Of a stretch of DNA of 64,000 nucleotides, positions 27,624 to 39,901 are shown in pieces. Made by a program: the position numbers and the translations under genes. This DNA comes from Lethocerus indicus. Taxonomy: Eukaryota > Arthropoda > Insecta > Hemiptera > Belostomatidae. Position 1 is the first letter of the stretch; each line of letters starts with the position of its first letter. The stretch spans positions 2,844,034 through 2,908,033 of the forward strand of contig JACDQD010000006.1 of assembly GCA_019843655.1 (NCBI GenBank), read 5' to 3'. The notes beneath the pieces were generated by a model. It saw only the letters and a list, made by a program, of their open reading frames with translations, was not told the origin of the DNA and ran no database searches.

Positions 27624-30600
27624 CCAACTACTCGATACCTACTACTATTGTACATATCCTCAGAACTGATATTACTTAAAGAAAATGATAACTCAGACGG
27701 CGGCCCACCACACCTAAAGGAATACTCAAAAACATTAAACGCTTATTGAACTTCTACATTGTTTGTTTCTGACGAGAGTTTATTTTGTATTGAACAAATC
27801 CCCCGATATTGCTATTCATCCTTTAAACATAAAGCAAATTGTACCCGGAGAAAAAGTTAAGAATCTTAAACATTTTTTTGCTAACATAAGACAACAAGAA
27901 ATATCCGTATTCTGAAAGCATTACACTATCATGTTCTTCGAAAATTCCGGACAAATTAATTTTTCCAGTTGTCGCAAGTGGAAGTTATTAAACAGACAGA
28001 ATTTATCTTAAAGTTTGATCGAAAGCTGAAAATGTCCCCGAGTGTCAAACAAATTTTAAATTATATAGTATTTATTTTATTTTATATTATATCGAATAAA
28101 ATAATTGTTTAATATATTTGTTATCCAACCGATGATCCCACACTATAAAAAATATTCGCACAATGTCGACGTGAGAAGGTCGAATTTTTTCTTCCATTTA
28201 CGGCAACAGGAGTTCGTTTAAAAATGTAAAATGTAAAAACGGCGATGTCGCATTCGCGTTTCAAACTCGAACAATAAAACGAACTCCCGCCCCATCAGGA
28301 TATTAGCCTCAATTAAACATTCGAAACAACAAAACACTTCTTGCAATTTTTAACATTCCGTTTATTTTTTCTTTCTAAAATTCCCAAATTCAAAGCCCCC
28401 TTCTGAATAACGTCAGACAGAACTTTATTACTGATATTACTAATTATTTAATTTCTTGTTGAACAGACTCCGTTGTTATATTCTACAACAAAACGTTTTT
28501 TAAGAAACAGTTCGCAGATTTATGCTTCAGGGCGTTTTATCACGAAGGTGAATTTTACTATCTTTACATTGCTTTCGAATGAAGCAATTTGTATTTTTAA
28601 TTTTGTCTGTATCCGATGTAAAAACTAATTTCATATATATATATACAGTCTTCCCTAGTCGCGTAGAATCAGCCGACGTTAGAAATAGATAACAGGTAAA
28701 TTTCTGTTTCATTGGAACATCGCCTCAGTAGTATTATAGAGATAACCCCGATTCGTAAAAAGGTATTGAAGCTTTCTGTTTTGTAAAAAATTCCAAAATC
28801 GCGAAAATATTACTAATGAATTAAAATAGCACTCAACGATTTATTTTTGGCGAAAAATCCACTAAAATCTCACAGAATATCTGAACTATTTTCTCGCCAC
28901 ATTCCCGAACATCTATATACGTGCTAGCGAAACCGGACTTCCGATAAAGGCCGGAAGATATTGTCGACAGCTGTTTCCCCTCAGGTCAGAGATATTTTTC
29001 TCTCTCGGACTTCGCCTTAAGCTCAAAGAGAGGGGCTTTCTTTTTCCCGAGGAATAGTTCCAGCGTAAATATCGTACTTACCGGCTGAGCTTATATATTA
29101 TAAGACGGCATTGAAGAAGCGCGAAAAGGGGGACAGACAAAAAAAAACCCTGAAACAATTCGTTATTTTCCCCATTCATAATTTTTTTTGCTGTCGTCCG
29201 ATTTCAATACCGAGAAATATGAACAAAACGGAATATCAAGAGAGTTGCTGAGGGGGACTGAAAGTGGATTACGAGGGGGAGAAGGTCCACCATTTAGCCG
29301 CCGTTCCCCGGGGGAGACGCGAAAATTGTATTTCTACAGGAATTTCTGAATTAAGAATATCAAGTGCCGGGAAAACAACATTATCCCTAATACTGGCCAA
29401 TAATAAACTTTTCTCTAAAGTGACAAATTTCTTATTTCTGGACAATTAAGTTACTTCAGTATTTAAGTTTTTAGGATGGTTGCATTCGTTTCTTTTAGTA
29501 TATGTCGCACTGTTAATTTTTACCCGCATTATTGGCAGTATTATGTCCGGCTTCCTTTTAGTAGACGTAGTGTGTCCAATTGCTGAACTACTATATTTTC
29601 TGTCGTTAGATTTAATTAACACTCGGTGAATTCACTCCGTTAACACGATTTATATCCAACGTACGATTCTGGACTGTACCCGCGGACAGAATTCCCGTCG
29701 AGTAAAACTGGAATTTGAATTGCCGTTTTTAATTTCAGTTATTATAAATTATGACTAATGCGGAAATAAAAGGGTTTTCCTTGTTGCCGGAATTAGTCTG
29801 TTAGCGGTTTAATATTGTAGAATAACGATAATCCCGAGCACCTTCAGATAAACCGGAATAACCCCCTCTCTTTGGATTAGTTATTATTCCTCTTACGCCC
29901 CACGTTTATTCACAAAGTCTCCTTATCTTCGCCTACATTATGGCTGTATGGTGTGAAAGACTAACTTGTTCAATATATTATCCGCCATAATTAAATAGTA
30001 CAAGTACTTAATACTATATTTAGCCTCTTGTGTTCTATTTACCGGCTCCCTCCGCCATTCTTAAGACATGATTTTCCACTTTACCCTTATGTTGACCTTT
30101 GTTTTCCGGAGAGGGGGGGGGGTGAAAATTACATACTTAAACGCCCGTTTGGAAGCGTTGGGAATCGCTGCGGGGTTAGTTAGTGGGACTTATTGTCGAG
30201 GGGCGGAAGGCCGGGGCCCCAAAGGGTCAATCGCGCTACGGTAATTAACCGGCGCCAATCTGTCGCTAATATGTGTCGCATTTAACGCCCTACCACTTTC
30301 CCGCGCCCTGCTCTATGCAGAGTAGGGCTCGGGCAAATTGCCGATGAGCGCCCGCGCCCTACGCTCATTATAGGGCCGACCTACAACCGAAAGGGGAAGG
30401 CAAAAAATCTTAAATGTTTAGGCCGGTTCAAGATTAAGAAAGAGTACTGTCCATTGTTCACTAGCGGATTAATAACATTCAATTTCGAGTAGGACCTTTT
30501 TAAAAACTTTTAAAGTACCTTTAGTAACTTATAACTCACACTACATCAACAACTTATATTGCTTCCCGAGTGTTAGAGGCCGATTATTGGGGGAGCACAA

Positions 30601-30677
30601 AAAAAAGCATAAGGTTTCAACTAAATCAAAAAATATACACGGAAATACAATAAGCCAGCTATAATTTTTTTCTCTCT

Positions 30678-30806
30678 TCTCTCTTTTATTGTTACAACTG
30701 TAAAATGATACAATAAGCAACATTGACACAAGCACTAACTACAATAGACAGCAATTGGAGCAGAAACGCACTGGTTTCCTTCCCTTTTTTTTATTACTTT
30801 TTTAAT
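30678..30806. repeat. About 130-bp dispersed repeat, copy 1
   Basis: Shares CTCTTTTATTGTTACAACTG, CACTAACTACAATAGACA and the following T-rich run with 32138-32273. Family unknown. Confidence 0.75.
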
Positions 30807-31810
30807 TTTTTAAAAGTCTGTATGGAACGTTTGGGATGTCGGGTGATAGTAGGATTTGGACTAGTGGATTAGGGCGATCGGCCATAATTTATATATCTTT
30901 TATTATAAATATGTTTTTACCGTTCAACAGTATTTCGATCGTTCCCAAATCTCATACCAATTAACTGTTAATATTTTATTTATCATTTTCAGTACACTAT
31001 CATTAAAATATCACGGAATATGTTTCTACAATCATCATCACCATGTCCCCCAGTGACTGAAGCATGACTGAAAACCATTATTATTTTATGCACGTCTAGA
31101 GCATGTTGTGGTATATATTGTGTGTAGAGAGATGTATTTCATTTGTTCAATTTAATTTGAATGTTAAATACGCAATTTCTAGATTCCCTTCTTGTTGAAG
31201 TCGGGATGGTGGTCATCGCCCGCGGCGCACGTACCTTCTTGGAGCCTTTTTTCTGATTGCTTTTCTCTGAATGCACGTCTAATATACGCATGTGGTTAGT
31301 TGAAAATGGAATGTTTTCAGGACGACACAGGAGAAGGGTCTGGAGGAGGCCGAGCCTTGGGGCAGCCTGCTCTATCTCGGCGACGAATCTTGAAGCCAGC
31401 AGCATGTGCCGGTCTGGATCCTGGCAGCATGCGCCGCAATTATCGCCCTCGCATGCCTTTGTCCCCTCTTCCCGCTTTCTCCGAGCTCTGCCACTAAGCA
31501 TGCTAACCGGCGACAGTTGAGACCGAATTAAATAAACATTTTGTAGCCTCCGCACACACGGAGTAATTTTGTTTGTCTGTTCCTCCCTCCGCACTCCAAT
31601 TCCTGCATGCGTTCGTTTTTTTCGCATGTCTCGTTTGACGCGTAACCGCCAATTGGATTAAGAAGCGGCAGTCACGCAAGCTTTCATCCCGGTAATGTCT
31701 CTTTTTTTTTTTTTTATTTCGTATACGAACGGAGGCCGTTTTCCGTTCGATTATGCATGCGCTCTATCACACATTCACTGTTGGTTATAATTATATTTTC
31801 CAAGACCGTA

Positions 31811-31846
31811 ACTTAGCCGGTTTCGGCTTTCCGCCGCGCTCAGTAG
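31811..31846. mobile_element. Degenerate foldback arm
   Basis: CCGGTTTCGGC and CTCAGTAG in arm order. Short match. Confidence 0.35.
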
Positions 31847-32137
31847 ACCGGAACGTTGAGAAGATTTAGTTCCGTTAATATATTCGAAGAAGCCAACAGT
31901 CGAGGAATCGAAAAAACTGCAACTAACCGCTCTGCTTATCTTTATTATTTTAATAATGTAAGTCATCATTCGCACTTTTTCCAATATTACAAACCCTACA
32001 GGGAAAATACTTACCTAAGTTCGACATACGTGGATTCTGACTTTTTAAAAAATCCCAACGTATTTAAGTGCAGCGTTCTCAATAAAACTGATGATTTACA
32101 GCCTTCCTGTGGAAGCTCTAATAATGAAATTTTTTGT

Positions 32138-32273
32138 TCTCTCTTTTATTGTTACAACTGTAAAATTATACAAGTAACATTGATATAGGCACTAGCTACA
32201 ATAGACAACAATTAGAGGAGAAACCCACTGGTTCCCCCCTTTTTTTATTACTTTTTTTTAATATATTTTTTTA
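32138..32273. repeat. About 130-bp dispersed repeat, copy 2
   Basis: Same orientation as the copy at 30678, 1.4 kb away; roughly 85-90% alike by eye. A T-rich run follows both. Confidence 0.75.
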
Positions 32274-32732
32274 TTTTATTTATTTATTTTTTGTTTAACA
32301 TGAAATATAAAACTTGTACAAAGTTCAAGTGCTGTGTTTCTCGTTTTTATGTATGTAACACTGCATGTAACACTATCAAGTTTGTCTGCGTGGATCTCGA
32401 AGCCATTCAAATCAACTTCGCGTTGTCTTTTTTTTACATTTTTCAACATTTTCAAAAATCGGCCACGTAGAGGTATACGTTACCGCCAATCATATTCCCG
32501 GAAGAAATCCATGCCATCGGAGGAAACCATTCAGGTTTACCGTTGGGTAACCAATAATTTAGTTTTCACTTTCATAGCGCCCACTGCGTTATTTCATCCT
32601 CCTTTTTCCAAAAAAAGCTCTATTTAAAGGACAAAAAATTGTTTTTCCGCCCGCAATAGTGTTTCATAATGACCGTAATTGTCAGGACATTTTACGATGG
32701 CGGTCAACTGAAGGTTCGGAATATCCCACTGA

Positions 32733-32766
32733 TTTACTGAGGACGGCGAAACGCCGAAACGCCCCG
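32733..32766. mobile_element. Degenerate arm with ribozyme-like core
   Basis: ACTGAGGACGGCG, AACGCC and GAAACGCC reproduce the CTGANGA / GGC-GCC / GAAAC arrangement on the plus strand. No other arm sequence is recognisable. Confidence 0.35.
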
Positions 32767-35118
32767 ATCCTGCACAGGATTTGCGTACGGCGAATACAGC
32801 CGCCCTGTCTGTACAGAAAAAACCGATCAGATATATTTTAAAATTGTTCATCGAAATTCGATGAAAAAATTCGAACGCTTATAAACCAGGATATACACAT
32901 ATCATTCGATGTAACATAATCGGAATTCGACGCCTAACTGGTGGAATAAAGTTTTCCCTATTCCTTTTATAACGTTTTTTTTAACTTATTCGATTTATTG
33001 ACTTATTGACACACAATGGAACGTCTAAAATGAGTTCCAGATTTTCAATTAGGAATTATAATTTGTGTCAGAATAATTTTCAATATTTATCAAAAATGGG
33101 TGAACATTCGAATTTTTACCATATACTATATGGGACCTTTGTGAAACTGAAATATTAAAATTTTTATTTATTCTTGTATTCGTTTTTAACCGGTGCCAGT
33201 GAAATTTACCTGCAGTTCGAGGCCTGAAGAGTATAATCTGAATTATTTTACTTCAAAATGTCTCTAATTTTCCAATAAAAACTGTTTCGTTTTTATTTTA
33301 ATTCAGATTCATATTTATAGCCCGAAACCGTTTTTCGAACCGTCTTACTTTCAATATATTATTTCAAATTATATTTGAGACTTCGGGCGAAAAAGATGAT
33401 TGAATCTACGCTATAGATTGAGGCCGAATCCAGCCGAATTGGCAGATATATTGGCAGAGACGGCGAACAAATAATAATAAGATATCTTCGCCTGCCATGT
33501 TTACCGACATGATGCCGACATGTTTACCCTGCCAATCAACATGTGAGCACCGCCGGCCAAACATTTTCACGGCCGTTTAATCGGCTGAATGTTGTTTTCT
33601 CGGTGCCCAATCCTGACTCCATATACACTTTTCAAAGTCCCCCCCCCCACTTAAACATTGGGCATGTTTGGGGCGAGGTTCGTTCGATCTTAAACATATT
33701 CGACATTGTTTAATTTTTCGTCAGATTCTCATTGTTTCTCTGGTTTATAAGACAACAACGAAACAATCAGTTACCAATTATATCCTATAAGTTGTTATTG
33801 ATATTTTAAACAAAAGCTCACATTCTATTTCTCTCTCGGAATTAAAAAAACTAAAACTTATCCAACTGTATATCAATGAAATGGTATAATTTTAAAAAAC
33901 AATATATATATATATATAAATACTATGAGATGATATAAAAGATAATGTATATTTATTATAAATAAAAGAGATACTTATTGAGAATTGTTTCTGTTCTTCT
34001 ATTCTTTCGACCCCTTCTTTGAAACCTATCTCAACTTACGGCATTAATTCGAAAATTCGGATTCTCCGAGCGGGTCTGAAAAGGGGAAGGACAAAATCGT
34101 GAAATAAAATATGATGAAAATAAAAAAAAAACTCGTTTACGAACAAAGCTATGTATATATATACATATTGTATATATTATATATATTTCTTCATCTTGGG
34201 CACAGTTTTGCCGTCAGTTTCTGCCCGTGAATCTTCTTTATGGATATTATTCCTCGTTTCTGAGCAACGAAGAAATATCCCCTCTGCGGCCACGAGGTAT
34301 ATGTATACAATATATATAACCGTCAGATATCGTTATGGGGAATATCTAGGTTAGTTTAGGTACAGAAAAGTATAGAAAAACTAATGAAATATTCGAATTA
34401 AAAAATGATTTGCGCTAATTAGAAATTAAATTGTTCATCGTAGGGTTGACCTAGGGTTGACAACATTTGCCAAAGAGCACTAAGCACAAAAAATAAATGC
34501 ATATCTCAGGACAATTCAATATTATTATATATTATCGTTATTCGTAGTAACGCATTTACCGGTTACATAAATCAGCTGGACCTAAAGTAACGGGAAAGCA
34601 TTTTTTAATTTAAAAAAATGGCAAAAATGTATTCCAAATGGCAAAATGTGACTTTACTCACTGATTACTGAATTACCAGCGTAACGATCCACCGTGGGAG
34701 TGATAGATTCCGAAATATTAACTCCCTTTCGATTTCCTCGATGAGAACTGGTCGAGTTTTAATAAAAAAAAGACATGTTTTAATAAAGTGTTTATAAGGC
34801 GGACGACGTAAATACGAGAAATGCAATATGCCGGCAGTTTTAATAAGGAGGATATTTGCTTGCGACGAAACGGCCGCTGAAAAGTCGACTATATCACGGC
34901 TTTGCTTTATAAAATAAGCGCTAAATTAAAATCAAGTCGATGTTCAGACATTCCAACTTTATTATTACGTTACAGCATTGTCATAACATAAAGTCCTTTT
35001 TGAAACGGAGCAGACGAAACCGCACTGTCAAGAAACTTCAGGAGGACAGGTATGTCATTTTTATTATTACTAATATTTAAAACTGTAGAAATTTATAATC
35101 CACTCGTCGGTGTGGCCA

Positions 35119-35151
35119 TTCGCTAGACCGGTTTCTGCCGCTCTTCAGTAG
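35119..35151. mobile_element. Degenerate foldback arm
   Basis: TTCGCTAGACCGGTTTCTG followed by CCGCTCTTCAGTAG. Confidence 0.5.
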
Positions 35152-36318
35152 ATTTTATGTCACTATCGTGAATCAACCGAAATCGGTCATGTTTTTGTAT
35201 ATTGCAACTGATATCCTGCGTACGTCTAGAAGTAATAAAGTGTTCTGTAAACTGATATAGCCCAGAAGTTTTGAATCCTGGCGAAATACTTAATTTTTCC
35301 TTCAATTACAAATTTCCATGTTCCATTCTTCCGCGTGTGAATTATAAAACCAAAAATCCAAGAGTGGCCAACGCTTTTTATGGGATTTTTCCTTTTTTTC
35401 TTTTTTTTTTCATCGTCGCTTCTTTTAATTGCATTTCTAATTTTCCTTCCATTTCGGCGTTTTTGCGCTTTCCCACGAGAGATGAAACAAAAATTTATCG
35501 CTTATAATTAGCACGTCCAATTACTGAAGTTGTTTTTCTCCGGTCCCGCGGCCGTAAATAAGGGCTGGTCTTATTATAATACACTGCGGGGAAGTCCGGC
35601 TGTACGTTAGTACTGCGTTTGTACGCCTGAAACCGTAATTAAGGACAGCATTAAAATCAGGTCTAAAGGATTGGGCGCCGCTCGTCTTATTATAACACTC
35701 TCGGGACGTTTTCTTCCCGAGAATCCCAGAACTGTAATGTAATAATAATTCCAATTAAACTATTAACAGTTTATTCGCTGGAAACGCTTCTCCAGATATT
35801 GTATTCTAAGTGGTTAGACACGAGTGGAATGGGACCGTGAAATGTTCAAATGTGTTTTGGTCTTCTGTAGATCGCGTTCCACGATTTGTCGGCATCTCGC
35901 GCTTACGTGGAATCTCATCATTGCACCGGTAATATAGCTTCCAGTAGGCTGATTGTTAATCAAATTGGAAATCGGAGCTCCGGAGCTCATTAGGTCTGAT
36001 CATGTTTGGGTCGCATGGCATTTATGTGTACTGATTGACTTAAAGATTTTTCATGACGAAAGGTAAGTTTTCTAATTAATATTATAAATACATTCGTATT
36101 CGACAGTCCTCGGCCCGAAAAGCTTCTTTAATCTATTTATTAAAATTCAGAAAAAACGTTTCTATTACATTGTGTTATCCTGAAGCCCAGTTAGGACGAT
36201 GGCGAAAAGCCAACAGCGGCCTAGTGTGGCGAAATAACCGGGTGGAAAATAGGGAGAGTGCAATCACCACGCTCAGGAGATGTCTCGACCGCATAAGGAA
36301 TATATTATTGACGGAATG

Positions 36319-36358
36319 TGCTACTGAGGACGGCGAGAAGCCCCGAAACCGCCTAGAG
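36319..36358. mobile_element. Degenerate foldback arm
   Basis: Plus strand GCTACTGAGGACGGCGAG then CCGAAACCGCCTAGAG; same layout as the consensus arm at 36616. Confidence 0.5.
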
Positions 36359-36383
36359 GCCGAGAATCGCGATTATCGCCTAT

Positions 36384-36445
36384 ACGGCGCCTAATGCTAA
36401 ACGGAGAACGGGACCGTCGCGCGGGCGTAGTATTCAAGGCGCCGT
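36384..36445 (-). repeat. 62-bp ACGGCG hairpin repeat, copy 6
   Basis: Minus orientation; ends and GTCCCGT centre conserved, interior more diverged. Confidence 0.75.
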
Positions 36446-36516
36446 TATTAATATAAATCGTTGTTAAGTCATCCGGCCGTTGGCCATGTTTTTATTCATC
36501 GAATTTCTGTATAGAC

Positions 36517-36732
36517 TGGATGTTTTTTGGGCATCCTCACTGCACTGTCACTTTCACATGTACTGTCAGTACAGGATGCCCAAAAAACATCCAAAGTGCT
36601 AACAGTGACTAACACCGCTACTGAAGATGGCGAGCAGCCGAAACCGGTCTAGCGAAAGACCAAACCAGCGCTGAGGAGACAGAAACATCACGAACCTACA
36701 GTATTCCAACCCCTCGCAGACCACAAAACAGG
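36517..36732. mobile_element. Foldback element, copy E
   Basis: A truncated left arm (36517-36537) pairs perfectly over 21 bp with 36573-36593. The right arm is complete to the terminus CAGACCACAAAACAGG at 36732. It holds the consensus ribozyme-like motif at 36616-36655. Confidence 0.85.
36616..36655 (+). ncRNA. Hammerhead-ribozyme-like motif in foldback copy E
   Basis: Order on the plus strand: CGCTA, CTGAAGA, T, GGC, GAGCA, GCC, GAA, ACCGGT, C, TAGCG. CGCTA pairs with TAGCG (stem I), GGC with GCC (stem II), ACCGGT is self-complementary (stem III), and CTGANGA and GAA are the conserved hammerhead core. Cleavage would follow the C before TAGCG. One unpaired T before stem II departs from the standard core. 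Activity is not shown. Confidence 0.45.
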
Positions 36733-38881
36733 TATATTTTGCTGAAACCCCAGGCTACAGCTATAGGCCAATCCACCGGAACGTAAGACGGCAGTCTATA
36801 TTCAACCGCGACGTCATCAATAGACTACTTTGATGTGATACCTAATATAGATATATGCACATATACGGCAGTATGTAGACATACACGGAGAGTACTTTGG
36901 CCCAATCTCGCCGGACAGGCTCCGAGCAATTGACCCCGGCACTCGCTAATTATATTCGCATAAGGGGCCTAGCGGCGCTATTGGCCGCGATATTATGCGC
37001 CGAGTGATATCTCACCCGTGGTCCGAGCCGGCGTTGGCGGTCGAGAGCTGGACAAACACCCCGGGCACCTTCTATTATGCGTACCGACCGCGAACGCTCT
37101 GTTGTCCACTCTGTGTTACAACTCGCAGTAACGGAACACAAATGACGAATGCTGTAGGTTCAATTCAATTTCGCTACACAAGTGACAATTCGATCCAAGA
37201 CCAATTCTGTCCATTTAAAAATTTACAAGTGTCGTTAATTATCCTGAGTGCTCTGGCAGTCTCTCTTTTAAATATCGCAATTGCCCAATACCAGAAAATA
37301 GCTGCCAGCTATTCAGTAGATATTTTAGATGCTGATTTGCGTATACATCTTTTGCGACTCGTTTTAGGCATGTTAGATGCTACATATCTGCTCGAAAGAT
37401 TTTGCTTATAACCGATAGACAGAGATAAATTATACTTAGACAGAGAGAGAGGGAGACAGAGATTTGGAGAATATGACGTAAAGTAAGCAATGAAGCGCGC
37501 ACACCTACAGAACGACATTCGGCAACGATCAAAGGTGAGAAATATTAACTTCAATTGGCTGGTTCGGAATCGTTCGCCCGTACAAAATCGGCGTGGGAGT
37601 ACCAAGCGCCAATCCCACACTCAGATAAACTCATATATAATTATGCCGTAATCAAACCTGCCGATAAACGTCCTTGTTTAAATATGTAATATCATTATGT
37701 TACATATTAAACGGGGACGGGGTGTACGCAATATATACATTGTATATTGGCTCGCGGGAGTTTCTCGTTTATACATGCTTGAACAGATACCTGAGGCGGC
37801 TAAATTGCAAACTTGTTTCGTAAGCACTCGTAAAGCCGGTCGTCTAACAAATTTTAACCTTTTCGAAACGAACGTTCCAGAGGATACGATTTTCGCGCCG
37901 AATGAATGCAAAATTATCTGACGTGACGGCTTTCAAAGTTTCAAACCTTTTTCCAAAGTTATTTTCAGTCGTCACCCGGTTCAAAAAAAAACCGGGAGCC
38001 GAACGTTTTCATTTTCCGAAATATCATATAAGAATGAAATTCATAGAAATTCTTGCGTCCAGAAACTTCGCTCAGGTCGGTCCACTATCGGCTGGGAAAT
38101 TGAGGCAAAAGAAGAAGTGAGAAACTGTAAACTGATTTCTATTGGAATTCTGGTGGGTGATGCTACAGGAAATGGGCTCGTCAACTCGGTCGTAAGTCGA
38201 ATGCTTCTCCGTTGGCTAAATTCCGATATAGTGCTGTACCGTACATGATTATATGGTGAGATAAGAGCAGGGGGGGGGCCGGCCTTGTGTAACAGGATAC
38301 CACAATTTGGCATCGACCAGCAGTCTGCTCGATCGGTCGGAGCAATTAGTTAATACCAAGCGATCTGTGTTCCAGGAGGGAGGCTCGTTTGGATACAACT
38401 AAATATCTACCGAGACCAGGAGTTCAGGGAGTCTGTTTTTCCATTGATGAACCAATAATTCGTGATTAGTTCTCGGACTACAATAAGTACCAATTGATGA
38501 TAATTGCCGCATAATTAATTAGTATTGGCAAATTTCTAAATATCGTAGAGTCGGTAGCACTATGCATCATTTTTTAGGCACCCCAATCGCTAATACGAGG
38601 CTCCATCAACTAACAAAAGAACAAAACTGTCTTCGTAGAGTTAAGTTGAAAACTCCGGTTAAATTTTAGAATATTTCATAGTGAATATTGATATTTTAAT
38701 AGACTTGTAACATAAACAGGGTAATTGATTGCGTGGGTGATATCTAGTAGTCACGTTGAGGTATCGTTTCAGCCAAAAAGTGTACACTCGAAATGTGTAT
38801 TTGCGTGTAATGTTATATACCATTCGATTATTGTAATCGTTTTATGTATAGCGATTTACCGACCGAGGATAAGAGAAACGG

Positions 38882-38906
38882 AAAAAAAAAAAAAAAAAAA
38901 AAAAAA
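38882..38906. repeat. Poly(A) run
   Basis: 25 A in a row. No retroelement was recognised next to it. Confidence 0.9.
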
Positions 38907-39311
38907 CGGAACTCGCGGCCGAAAGAGGACTGATTAATTCGACGAAAACTCCGACGAACTTTATTAACTTTAAATATTAACGAAGCCGTCTGGAAACGGC
39001 GATATTGGTCGACCGGAGAGCCAATAATGAATAATTGGAAATTTTATTCATTCGTACCAATTATCGACGTCCAATTTTCCGACGTCGGGGGTAATATCTC
39101 TCGTTGGCTGGAGTTATAATGAATTGAAACCGGCCGCTCTCGGCCTAATTATTTCACAGGCATACGGACCGGACCGTAAGATTTGGGAGAAAATGGTTTT
39201 TAAACAGTCTAACGTTTCTTATTTATCTGTATTCGAACGAAATTGCAGGGATGAATTGAGCCGTACGCCTGAAAATATTGAGCAATTTTTAGGACGTTAC
39301 CTACATTTAAC

Positions 39312-39515
39312 TATTAGGGGTACCCAAAAGTGATCATTTTGACTTTGGAATTTTATTTTGCTAAAAAAGAAACTTATTAATCTACTATATATTCACCGAT
39401 ATTATCAACAACTCACTGTCATTTTTCGACAAATTTTCGATACCCCTCTTGAAGAACTCTTCAAGACCGAAATACATCTTATCAAATTGTCGATTACTTT
39501 TGGGTACACCTGATA
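39312..39515 (-). mobile_element. Mariner-derived miniature element, copy 1
   Basis: A 204-bp element with inverted ends TATTAGGGGTACCCAAAAG and (opposite strand) TATCAGGTGTACCCAAAAG. The minus strand keeps a decayed tail of a mariner-type transposase (YFGLEEFFKRGIENL). It cannot move without a transposase from elsewhere. Confidence 0.8.
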
Positions 39516-39901
39516 TTTATTTATATTTCAACTATTTACCGGTTTTTCTGTTCGGTCCCGTACCATACTCCTGTAGTGGGAGGCGTCACGACGACGCGTC
39601 ACAACAGAAACAAAGTAATGATAATGTTAACGAGTAGAGAGAACCTCGAGTCGAGTAGACCTCGAGTGGAGGACGCCCTTGGAGTGGCCCGCCTCGAAGG
39701 TCCCGTCCCCCCCGACCTCTTGAGCACTCCCGTCCACCGTCGCTCACTAACCGGCCCGTTTCACGCTTTTACGCTCAGAGTGCTCAGGAGACGAAAAGGT
39801 CATACCGGGAATTATATACCGTCCTTTGACCGACTAAGGACGGAGCGAGTCGTCTGTCTAGGCCGAGTGAACGTATCGGATAAAAACATAACTGGGGGAA
39901 T

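Larger units (their letters stand above)
27624..39311. other. Gene-poor sequence downstream of GPB5
   Basis: Contains the repeat pair at 30678/32138, degenerate foldback arms, foldback copy E and hairpin repeat copy 6. The block 31180-31640 is GC-rich with a 162-codon minus-strand frame (31139-31627, inner ATG, Cys-rich EGDNCGACCQDPDRH) that could be an exon but is not recognised. Confidence 0.5.

Noticed and set aside
36995..37411. 138-codon plus-strand frame starting with ATG
   Set aside because: Long enough to consider, but no domain, no promoter or splice support, and no similarity I recognise.
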